This document shows, one piece after another, positions 1-8,512 of a stretch of 22,140 nucleotides of DNA. Source of the DNA: Candidatus Woesearchaeota archaeon (GTDB lineage: Archaea > Nanobdellota > Nanobdellia > Woesearchaeales > GW2011-AR4); the NCBI GenBank assembly GCA_016784195.1, contig JADHVE010000016.1:1-22140 (forward strand), in the 5' to 3' direction. The translations under genes and the position numbers were made by a program. The first letter of the stretch is position 1, and each line of letters begins with the position of its first letter. The notes below the pieces were generated by a model. The model worked only from the letters and a program-made list of their open reading frames with translations, did no database searches and was not told the DNA's origin.

Positions 1-1
1 C

Positions 2-3000
2 TCAACCAGTGTTGATTGCTTCGCAGTAAATGACACAGCAAACTTCAAGATAAACTGCTCTGGATATTTAGAAAATAATACTAACTTGAGCATCAACCTA
101 TATTGGCTGAACATAACTGTTAATGACACTTTAGGTAATGAAAACCATGGTTTACTAACAATAAATGTTACTGTTGCAGATTTAACAACGCCTAGTGTAA
201 ACATAACTTATCCTGCAAACGGCTCAGAATTTAACTATACAACAACTTCTGTCTCTTTGAATGTTACCACAACTGAGAATACAACATGTCTCTATAACAT
301 CAATTCAGGGCAGAATAATCATTCAATGAGTCCAAATAGCTCATATACTGGTTTCAATTCAGAGGTAAATACCTCGCCAGGTCTTTCATATAATGTAAGT
401 GTATACTGTACGGATAATTCAGGAAATCTGAACAACTCAGAATCTGTTAGCTTTTCAGTAAACGTATCTCCATCAATTAGTTTAACTGTACTCTACCCAA
501 CAACATCAATCAATGTATCAAAAAACACTCTATTCAATGTTACATTAAATGTAACCTGCTTAACCAGGGATTGTGGAGAGATTAATGTAAGTCTAGACCC
601 TACAGTTGACAGGACTCCAAGAACTTGTTCTGGTGTTTGGGGTGCAAGCTGCCTAGGCTCTGACCCAACCACAAGCTCCTATAGTTATGACAGCTGTTCT
701 GCTGGATCATATTATACCGGCACAGGATGGTGGGTTGATGAGGTTACAGTTGATGCCACCACTGTTTCCATAGGAGACACTATCAACATTACATGCACTT
801 TCAACTGTTATTCCACATCAAGCCAAAATGATATAGCAATAAGCTATTACAACGGAACATGGAACCAAATTTGGTCACAAGACGCTTCATGCACAGATGG
901 TAACTATTCAACAACTGTAGCAGTAAGCGGCAGTACTGGAGAGCAAAAAGCAAGATGCCAAATTGGCTATACCGCTAACAACCCTTCAGGAACCTGTTTC
1001 ACAACAACTTGGTCAGATAACGATGATGTAAACTTTACAGCTATTGAAGCAGGAAAAACAGGCCTAGTCTCAACAGTTCAAAATACAACTCCTTTCTGGA
1101 CAAATCAAACTAACCCATATAACATAACCCTGAATGAAAATCAAAGCAGCATAATAACTTTCTGGGTTAATGCGACTGGTGATTTAGACATCGATCATGA
1201 GTTCTTTGTTTACACCAATAAAACAGGCTCTGCAATATCAATATCCAATGAAAGCAGCCATTGGAATGTCACAATAAAGGATTTAACAAATCCAAGCATA
1301 ATCTTCAATTCAGATACAACAGCAAATGGAACTCGTAATCTTAACAATACAATAACTGTAAATGTCTCTGCTTCTGATTTATATTTGGATAAGGTAATAA
1401 TTAATGTATATAATTCGTCTGATTTAATAAATTCAAGCACATCAACTTATTTGTATCTAACAGATCTTACATATGGAACATATTATTTTAATGCTACTGT
1501 TAACGATACATCTGGAAACATAAACAGCACAGCAACAAGAATAGTTGACCTAACTAAACCATCTATATCTCTATCAAGAATTTATCCTACAACCGATATA
1601 AATGTGTCACAAAAAAGATGGTTCAATGTAACCCTTAATTTAACATGCCTTGGACAGGATTGCGGCGATGTTAATCTAACCCTTGATCCTGTAGGTATAG
1701 AATGTGGGGATATAACAAATTGTGATTTCAGCCAAACAGGAGACTGTAGTAACGAAGATGGCACGTGCGCAAATATACCTGGATGGACATATTATGAGGT
1801 AGCAGATAGTACTTCAGGTAGTAATGAACAAGCCCAAGTTTCAACAAGCTCAAACCCATTTGGAGATAAAGGAAACTGGCTGCAGTTTAGGTATACTGGC
1901 TTTGGAATCAAAAACTGGAAGGCTTACATCTACTCAGATGCATTTACTGCAAATGCAGATTACATAACATATAACTTTAAGGGATATGATTATGATGAAT
2001 GGGGCTATGGCCTTATGATTTATGAAGATGGAAATGAAACAGGCAACTACCAAATTCTGGAGTCTAGATGTAGTTATACTGGCAGCTGGTCTACAGACAA
2101 TAATGTATGGGGGGGATGTAATGATAATTCTAACACTAACCCCAGTCCAGATATTGACCAGACCGTGGCTATAGATGCCAGTCTAAAAAACAAAGCAATA
2201 AGGATAAAAGCATGGACTGGAGATGGAGGATCTGGAGACTATGGAGAAGCTAGCCTTGATGACATATGCTTATCTGATGTAAGCGGAACATGCATAAGCA
2301 CATCCAAAACAATAATTTCAACAATATCCGGAACAATACCCTTTTGGACAAATAAATCATCCAATCCATTTACTGTTAACCTTAACGCAACCAATTCGAC
2401 AATCATTACATTCTATGTAAATGCGACAGGAGCTATAAACAAAACTTATGAATTCTTTGCTTATGCTACTGTTGCTTTAGATACAACCATTAGGAATGAA
2501 ACAACTCATTGGAATGTAACCATTACAGATTCAACACTTCCAGAGATAAGCTTTACTTCACCTACAACAGAGTCTGGGAACTACAGCCAGAATTATATAG
2601 ATGCAAGTGTTTCAGTAATTGATGATAATGTAGATAATATTACAATATATCTCTACAATTCAAGCGTACAGGTAAATCTAACAACATCAGAAGCATCATC
2701 GTATTCTGTAAACTTCACAAGTTTAGCTGATGGAACCTACTCCATTAATGCAACAGCCTTTGACACAAGCGGAAACTCTGATTCAACAGAAACAAGAACG
2801 ATTGGGTTAGATACTATTGCTCCAGTGATAAATATTTCATCTCCTGTTGACGGATTAAACGCAAGCTCTACAAGCTTAAATTTCACTTTCTCTATAACTG
2901 ACAATTCAACAAGCAACTGCACACTGTATAAAGATGTTGAAGGGTCTATAAGCTACGTTGCAGCTTATCATAATTCTTCGGTTTTGCCAGGAATAAACAC

Positions 3001-6000
3001 CACAATGAATGTTTCTGGATTTGAAAACAGGTTAAATTCATGGTATATCAGTTGTGTAGATCCAGCAGGCAATACAAACACAAGCAATACAAGAACATTT
3101 ACACTTGACAATGCAGCCCCCCAGATAGTTGTAACATCACCTACAGAAAATGGAAGCATTGGCTATACAATCTACATAAGAACAGAAATAACTGATGAAC
3201 TTTCTTCAGTTGATTCTGCATGGTATTTTATGTACAATAATTCCGATGCAAGTCAATCATTAACAAATGGAACTCTTAACAGCACAGACAGCTGGGATTC
3301 AACATGGAATGCATCTTCTTATGAAAATGCAGAATGGAACATTACATTTAGTGTCTTTGCTAATGATACCCTAAGCAATACAATAAACAGGAACATATCG
3401 TTTTATCTGGATAATAGCAGACCTGTAATCCAATTGTTAGCTCCTACAACTGCATTAGAATACTATAACTCTAATTTCAGCCTTAACATAATTGTTCAGG
3501 ACATTTCATTAAACTATACATACTATAACATCAGCAGTCTAGGAGCAACAGTCCAATATAATTCAACAACCTATGACCCTGCTGTTGATGGACACACCTG
3601 GCAGGATATTTTCAATGCAACAGAAAATGCTGATGGAACATATAACTTGATAGTTCTTGGACAAGATTCAGTGGAAAATAGAGTTAATGTTACAACATCA
3701 TTTGTAATTGACAAAACAACTCCGTCACTAACACTAAACTATCCATCACAAAATGCATATATTAATACGACCTCTATAAACTTTAACTGGACTGTAATTG
3801 ATAATATTGCTGCAACATTTGACTGCAACATTACAGTAGGAAGCAGCATAAAGAAATTATATTGTATAAATTCAACTGACTGCAATTATACATTTACTGG
3901 ATTTAGTGAAACAACATATGACTACAATACAAGTTGTAGTGATAATGCATCTAATATCATAAATCAATCAAATAACTTTACTATAGATATAACAATACCT
4001 TTAATCTCATTTACAGGTTCAACAACCTCTGCCGGAAATAAGTCTCAGAATTACATTTCTGTTAATGCAAGCGTTACAGATCAAAACATAGATAACTTAA
4101 CTGTAAATTTCTATAATTCAAACCATGGTTTAGTTAATACATCATCAACTTCAGGTTCTTCATTGTTCCTGAATCTCACCAGCCTTCAGGAAGGAACATA
4201 TTATTTCAATGCAACAGTTAATGATTCTGCAGGTCATAGAAACTACACTGAAACAAGGAATGTTTCCCTGGATTATGTATATCCTATTGCTTCAATCTCA
4301 AAAAATGATTCTGTACTTGAGTTAGGCTCTGAATCGATTTCAATCAACTGGTCTGCAAGTGACAACAACCTAAAAGTTGTTCTCTTTAATGTAACTCTTC
4401 CAGGAGGAAATTTGCTCTACAACTCAACCCAATCTTCAGGAAGCATTAACCTTACTCCAAGTGATATTGCAGGCATAGGAACCTATACAGCCTTCTTGTA
4501 TGCAGAAGATAATGCCGGAAACATTAATTTAACAAATGTAACCTTTGCTGTAGATGATACTGTATACCCTTCAGTTACTTTTGTGGATCCAATGTATGGA
4601 AATTATTCACTTAATTGGATATTTGCAAATGCAACTTCCAATGACAGCAGCTTAACCTCAATAACAATATACCTTTATAACGGAACAACCCTAGTCAACC
4701 AGAGCATAGGAGCAAGCAACCCACATACAGTTAACTTTACTTCACTATTAGATGGATTATATTATTACAATGCTACTGCATGCGATGAAACTGTATGTAA
4801 TTCATCAGAAACTAAGACTGTAATGATAGATACTGCGTATCCTTCAATATCATTTGAATTACCTACACTAACGGTTGGTTCCAGTTCAAGTAATTACCTG
4901 CTTGCAAATATAAGCGCCTCTGATGTTAACTTAGATACAATCACAGTATACCTTTATAATTCAAGTTTGAATTTAGCAAGCTCATCATCAAGTTTCTCTT
5001 CTCCCTTATTTTACAACTTTACAGATCTTATGGACGGTACATATTACATGAATGCAACAGCCAATGATACAATTGGAAATATAAATTCAACAGAAACAAG
5101 GATATTCCTGATTGACGCAACAATACCTTCGATAAGTTATGATACAGGAACAGAAAATGATGGAGTGTACAAAGTTAGAAACTGGGTATATGTAAATGTG
5201 ACAGGATCTGACCTAAATGAAGCAAACATAACATTCTCTCTATACAATTCCAGCTTGAATATTACTAATAATTCAGTATATACCTCAACAACAAGACAAA
5301 TTAACTTTACAGGCCTTTCAGATGGAGTGTATTATTATAATGTTACAATTGAGGACGATTTTAGCAATAGGAATTCAACATCAACAAGAAATATAACTTT
5401 AGATAATGCAAATCCATCAATAACAATTACATCCCCTAGCAATAATACTTATACAACAGATGCAGAATTAGATGTTAATTATACTGTTTCTGATACAAAT
5501 CTAAATTCATGCTGGTACAGCAACGATTCAATGAGTACTAACACAACTCTCGCTAATTGCATAAACATCACTACAGTAACTTGGAATGAAGGTCAGCATA
5601 ATGTAACAATCTGGGCAAATGACAGCGCCGGAAATGTGAATAGTTCTAGTATAACATTTATTGCTAACCCAACTAATCCAAACTTCACAGCAATGTCCAA
5701 CCAGACCATAGAGTACAGGGCTAATTTAGCATATGACATCAATGCAACTGATATCTCTGGAGTTGATTGTTTCACAGTAAATAACACAAATAACTTTAGT
5801 ATCAATTGCTCTGGCTATCTGCAAAACAACACTAACTTGAGCAATAAAATATATTGGCTTAACATAACTGTTAATGACACCTTAGGTGGAGAAAGCCATG
5901 GTCTGATATGGGTGAATGTTACCAATACAACTGGCCCAACCTTCACAGATATTTCAAATATAACTGCAGATTATGGCTCTGCTTTAGCATATGACCTCGA

Positions 6001-8473
6001 TGCAACTGATATCTCTGGAGTTGATTGCTTCATAGTAAATAACACGAATTTCAATATAAGCTGCTCAGGCTATTTAGAAAACAGCACTAACTTAAACATG
6101 AGTATATACTGGCTTAACATAACAGTTAATGACACTTTAGGAAATAATAATTCTGAGCTAATATGGGTAAATGTTACTGACCTAACTGCCCCAACAATAA
6201 ATAAAGTAATAATAACACCAACAACCGGAACATCAAGAACAGTCTTTAATATAACCGCAAATGTAACAGATAACTTTAATGTTAGTAAAGTGGTTGTATA
6301 TATGCAAAAACCTGATGAGAACAATACTGCCAACATCACTTTAGAATTAAATAATGGATTGTATAATGGTAGCTGGAGCTCATCAAATAAATCAGACGGA
6401 ACCTATGTTATTGATGTTTTGGCCAATGATACAATTGGAAATCAAAGAGAGAAAGAGAATGGAGCTGTAATTGCTTTAGCATCTTATTCTGTGAATGTTT
6501 CTGTAAATTCTTCTGTGGGGATAAGGGCTGACGAATATGTAATAATCAATGCTACAGAGGAAGCAAATACCTGGCTGAATATAACTACAAGTGCAGATGT
6601 AAATGCTTCTATTGCAATAGCAGAATATTCTGATAATATAGCATTAGTAGAGCCTACAACAGTTACCGAATTAAGCAAATATATTGATGTGGTAGTTGAT
6701 AACGTTACAAATAACAATATTTCTTTTGCAGAAATAAGGGTTTATTATACTGATGCTGAAGTGACTGCTGCTAATTTACAGGAAAGTACTTTGAGATTGT
6801 ATAAGTTTAATGAAAATACATCAGTATGGGATTTAATAACCCCTGGTGGTGTTGATGTCAGCGCTAATTATGTGTGGGGCAATGTAAGCAGCTTTAGTAC
6901 ATTCGGTGTGTTTGGGGATGTTGTTGGTGCAACTCCTGCCGCAACTACTGAAGCTAGTGGGGGAACCCCTAGTACAGGCGCAAGTGGAAGTGGAACACTA
7001 CCTAAATCAGATTTCTCCCTAGACAATGAGGTTATAATAGTCAGTTTATTAACTGGACAAGGCAAAACAGAGAAACTGACAATAGAGAACAAAGGAAATA
7101 CTGATTTAGATGTTGAAATCCAAAAAGAGGACATTAGCAGATTTGTTTTGATAAGTGAGGATTCCTTCAGATTAAAAGTCAGCGAGAGCAAGACTATCAA
7201 CATTGATTTCTATGCTGCAGAAACAGCAGAGCCCGGAGTCTATATGGGCAAATTGATTGTCAAATCAATGGGCTTAGTTAAGGTTGTTAATATAATCATA
7301 GAGATAAAAGAAAAAAGAGCGCTTTTTGACATTAAAGTTGAAGTGCCTGAAAAATATCAGGAAATAGGTCCTGGTCAGGAGTTAAAGGCAGATATCATGA
7401 TGTATAATTTAGGAACATTAAAGCCAGTTGATGTTGCACTCTATTATTCTATAAGGGATATGGAAGGCAATGATATTATCTATGAGCATGAAACATTTGC
7501 AGTAGAAGAACAAAAACAGATAACAAAAAGCCTAACTCTTCCAGATGATATTGAAGACGGATATTACCTCTTCTATGCGAGATTAGTTTATCATGATACT
7601 GTAGTTACGAGCGGTGCTTTGATTAAAGTAACCAGTAAAGAAGAGGGGGCATTTCCAGGAATAAAAGACAGCATTATCACTACATCAATACTAATCCTGC
7701 TTTCTGTGATTTTATTGTTTGCTTATACAAACAGGAAGCAGATAGATGAAGTTATCAGTTCAGAGAAAAATCTGTTCAACATTCCAAAAGTGTGGAGGAT
7801 TGATAAAACTATAAGCAGCATAAGCAGTTTATACAGGAATAACAAATTTAAGCTGGCTTCAAAAGCATACCAACATGCTAAAACAATCTATTTGGAATGG
7901 CCCGTAAAACTAAGATCAAAACATCCTGAATTAAGAAAAAAACTGATTGAGTTGCAGACAAAATACCTTCTTGAGAGTAAATTAAACAAAAAACAGAGAA
8001 AAAAACATCTTGAAAGATTGTTTAAAAGAGATTTAATAACTGAAATTAAACCAAAAGCAGATGTATCAAAAATAAAGGTAATAAAACCAATAGTAACAAA
8101 AGAGTATCTGGAAAAACAAGAGTTGATAAAAAAGATAAATCAATGGAAAACAGAAGGTTATGATACGACCATCTTGGAGAAAGAGTTAAAATGGCAAGGG
8201 AAGAAAGAAAAAATTCCAAAAAAAGGAGATAGTGACAAGAAAAGGATTATAGAACAAATAGAAGAATGGAAAGCTAAAGGCTACGACACTGCAGTGCTGG
8301 AAGAAAAGCTAAGAGGCTATGAGTCTAAAAATACTTTTTCAAAAAAAACAGGAACAAGCAAGCAAGATATTATAAGAAAAATTGAGGAATGGAAAGCTAA
8401 AGGGTACAACACAAACATTTTAGAAGAAAGGCTTAAGAAGCTTAAATTAGAGTCTAAAAACCGAAAAGAATAA
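2..8473 (+). CDS. Giant multi-Ig-like surface protein, 5' end outside window
   Basis: The reading frame is open from base 2, so the N-terminus lies upstream; the TTG near 86 is internal to a repeat and is not a start. 2823 residues are visible. They hold about 15 Ig-like modules of roughly 90-100 residues ending in motifs like GTYYFNATVNDTSGN, dense in N-x-S/T sequons (N-glycosylation is expected for an archaeal exported protein). Two cadherin-like units follow (5680-6190), then a last Ig-like module, a PGF-pre-PGF-like module (about 6480-6920), a Gly/Ser/Thr-rich linker (about 6925-7005) and two more beta-rich domains. One hydrophobic span at 7672-7728 is followed by NRK and a Lys-rich tail of about 245 residues, so the topology is outside-to-inside with a cytoplasmic C-terminus. 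There is no PGF-CTERM sorting tail; the protein is anchored by its own span. The role is inferred to be envelope structure, adhesion or cell-cell contact. The downstream coiled-coil gene is 39 nt away. Confidence 0.9.
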   Translation, partial: STSVDCFAVNDTANFKINCSGYLENNTNLSINLYWLNITVNDTLGNENHGLLTINVTVADLTTPSVNITYPANGSEFNYTTTSVSLNVTTTENTTCLYNINSGQNNHSMSPNSSYTGFNSEVNTSPGLSYNVSVYCTDNSGNLNNSESVSFSVNVSPSISLTVLYPTTSINVSKNTLFNVTLNVTCLTRDCGEINVSLDPTVDRTPRTCSGVWGASCLGSDPTTSSYSYDSCSAGSYYTGTGWWVDEVTVDATTVSIGDTINITCTFNCYSTSSQNDIAISYYNGTWNQIWSQDASCTDGNYSTTVAVSGSTGEQKARCQIGYTANNPSGTCFTTTWSDNDDVNFTAIEAGKTGLVSTVQNTTPFWTNQTNPYNITLNENQSSIITFWVNATGDLDIDHEFFVYTNKTGSAISISNESSHWNVTIKDLTNPSIIFNSDTTANGTRNLNNTITVNVSASDLYLDKVIINVYNSSDLINSSTSTYLYLTDLTYGTYYFNATVNDTSGNINSTATRIVDLTKPSISLSRIYPTTDINVSQKRWFNVTLNLTCLGQDCGDVNLTLDPVGIECGDITNCDFSQTGDCSNEDGTCANIPGWTYYEVADSTSGSNEQAQVSTSSNPFGDKGNWLQFRYTGFGIKNWKAYIYSDAFTANADYITYNFKGYDYDEWGYGLMIYEDGNETGNYQILESRCSYTGSWSTDNNVWGGCNDNSNTNPSPDIDQTVAIDASLKNKAIRIKAWTGDGGSGDYGEASLDDICLSDVSGTCISTSKTIISTISGTIPFWTNKSSNPFTVNLNATNSTIITFYVNATGAINKTYEFFAYATVALDTTIRNETTHWNVTITDSTLPEISFTSPTTESGNYSQNYIDASVSVIDDNVDNITIYLYNSSVQVNLTTSEASSYSVNFTSLADGTYSINATAFDTSGNSDSTETRTIGLDTIAPVINISSPVDGLNASSTSLNFTFSITDNSTSNCTLYKDVEGSISYVAAYHNSSVLPGINTTMNVSGFENRLNSWYISCVDPAGNTNTSNTRTFTLDNAAPQIVVTSPTENGSIGYTIYIRTEITDELSSVDSAWYFMYNNSDASQSLTNGTLNSTDSWDSTWNASSYENAEWNITFSVFANDTLSNTINRNISFYLDNSRPVIQLLAPTTALEYYNSNFSLNIIVQDISLNYTYYNISSLGATVQYNSTTYDPAVDGHTWQDIFNATENADGTYNLIVLGQDSVENRVNVTTSFVIDKTTPSLTLNYPSQNAYINTTSINFNWTVIDNIAATFDCNITVGSSIKKLYCINSTDCNYTFTGFSETTYDYNTSCSDNASNIINQSNNFTIDITIPLISFTGSTTSAGNKSQNYISVNASVTDQNIDNLTVNFYNSNHGLVNTSSTSGSSLFLNLTSLQEGTYYFNATVNDSAGHRNYTETRNVSLDYVYPIASISKNDSVLELGSESISINWSASDNNLKVVLFNVTLPGGNLLYNSTQSSGSINLTPSDIAGIGTYTAFLYAEDNAGNINLTNVTFAVDDTVYPSVTFVDPMYGNYSLNWIFANATSNDSSLTSITIYLYNGTTLVNQSIGASNPHTVNFTSLLDGLYYYNATACDETVCNSSETKTVMIDTAYPSISFELPTLTVGSSSSNYLLANISASDVNLDTITVYLYNSSLNLASSSSSFSSPLFYNFTDLMDGTYYMNATANDTIGNINSTETRIFLIDATIPSISYDTGTENDGVYKVRNWVYVNVTGSDLNEANITFSLYNSSLNITNNSVYTSTTRQINFTGLSDGVYYYNVTIEDDFSNRNSTSTRNITLDNANPSITITSPSNNTYTTDAELDVNYTVSDTNLNSCWYSNDSMSTNTTLANCINITTVTWNEGQHNVTIWANDSAGNVNSSSITFIANPTNPNFTAMSNQTIEYRANLAYDINATDISGVDCFTVNNTNNFSINCSGYLQNNTNLSNKIYWLNITVNDTLGGESHGLIWVNVTNTTGPTFTDISNITADYGSALAYDLDATDISGVDCFIVNNTNFNISCSGYLENSTNLNMSIYWLNITVNDTLGNNNSELIWVNVTDLTAPTINKVIITPTTGTSRTVFNITANVTDNFNVSKVVVYMQKPDENNTANITLELNNGLYNGSWSSSNKSDGTYVIDVLANDTIGNQREKENGAVIALASYSVNVSVNSSVGIRADEYVIINATEEANTWLNITTSADVNASIAIAEYSDNIALVEPTTVTELSKYIDVVVDNVTNNNISFAEIRVYYTDAEVTAANLQESTLRLYKFNENTSVWDLITPGGVDVSANYVWGNVSSFSTFGVFGDVVGATPAATTEASGGTPSTGASGSGTLPKSDFSLDNEVIIVSLLTGQGKTEKLTIENKGNTDLDVEIQKEDISRFVLISEDSFRLKVSESKTINIDFYAAETAEPGVYMGKLIVKSMGLVKVVNIIIEIKEKRALFDIKVEVPEKYQEIGPGQELKADIMMYNLGTLKPVDVALYYSIRDMEGNDIIYEHETFAVEEQKQITKSLTLPDDIEDGYYLFYARLVYHDTVVTSGALIKVTSKEEGAFPGIKDSIITTSILILLSVILLFAYTNRKQIDEVISSEKNLFNIPKVWRIDKTISSISSLYRNNKFKLASKAYQHAKTIYLEWPVKLRSKHPELRKKLIELQTKYLLESKLNKKQRKKHLERLFKRDLITEIKPKADVSKIKVIKPIVTKEYLEKQELIKKINQWKTEGYDTTILEKELKWQGKKEKIPKKGDSDKKRIIEQIEEWKAKGYDTAVLEEKLRGYESKNTFSKKTGTSKQDIIRKIEEWKAKGYNTNILEERLKKLKLESKNRKE
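467..1276 (+). repeat. Scaffold copy A with inserted Cys/Trp-rich module
   Basis: This is part of the giant surface gene. It begins with a segment reading SISLTVLYPTTSINVS and later NVTLNVTCLTRDCG, and closes with TTPFWTNQTNPYNITL ... HWNVTI. Both flanks recur at 1559-2524. Between the flanks (about 604-1050) sits a module of about 150 residues with many Cys, Ser, Thr and Trp that I do not recognise. The flanks pair better with copy B than the inserts do. Confidence 0.75.
1559..2524 (+). repeat. Scaffold copy B with inserted jelly-roll-like module
   Basis: This is the second copy of the scaffold inside the giant surface gene: SISLSRIYPTTDINVS, NVTLNLTCLGQDCG, then TIPFWTNKSSNPFTV ... HWNVTI. 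The insert (about 1691-2299, about 200 residues) differs from that of copy A. It is rich in aromatic residues and acidic turns and ends with an ASLDDICL strand. That pattern resembles the closing strand of carbohydrate-binding or MAM-type jelly-roll domains; the fold is inferred from pattern only. Confidence 0.7.
5680..6190 (+). repeat. Two cadherin-like units, matching a third at the window start
   Basis: These are two tandem units of about 85 residues (5680-5938 and 5939-6190), each with DISGVDCF, a CSGYL strand and YWLNITVNDTLG. The C-terminal two thirds of a third unit lies at 2-184. Long stretches are nearly identical at DNA level, for example AACATAACTGTTAATGACAC at about 5863 and in the first unit at about 109. 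The shape suggests cadherin-like beta modules with a paired Cys. They frame the Ig-like array on both sides. Confidence 0.8.
8120..8436 (+). repeat. Three copies of a cytoplasmic helical repeat
   Basis: In the cytoplasmic tail of the giant protein, three segments of about 24 residues share the pattern I-x-x-x-I-x-x-W-K-x-x-G-Y-[DN]-T-x-[IV]-L-E-x-x-L: about 8120-8188, 8241-8312 and 8362-8436. Copies 2 and 3 are nearly identical in DNA over the segment encoding EEWKAKGY. The first copy is more diverged (INQWKTEGYDT). Basic linkers of about 15-20 residues separate them. They are likely short helical hairpins for protein-protein contact; the function is not known to me. Confidence 0.8.
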
Positions 8474-8512
8474 AAATAGATTAGACAAAAATTATTAAAA
8501 AAGAGGTGTAGA

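Noticed and set aside
86..88. TTG at 86 as start of the giant protein
   Set aside because: The frame is open to base 2 and the upstream codons continue a repeat (VDCF ... CSGYLENNTNLS) also found at 5760-5850, so the gene enters from outside the window.
6868..7203. Minus-strand 111-codon open frame inside the giant gene
   Set aside because: It lies antisense to a conserved-looking protein, has no start signal, and its composition follows from the codon use of the plus strand.
8120..8436. Tail repeats as a frameshifted or degraded region
   Set aside because: The frame is intact through the stop and the three copies keep Trp, Gly-Tyr and Leu-Glu at fixed spacing, so they are functional repeats.
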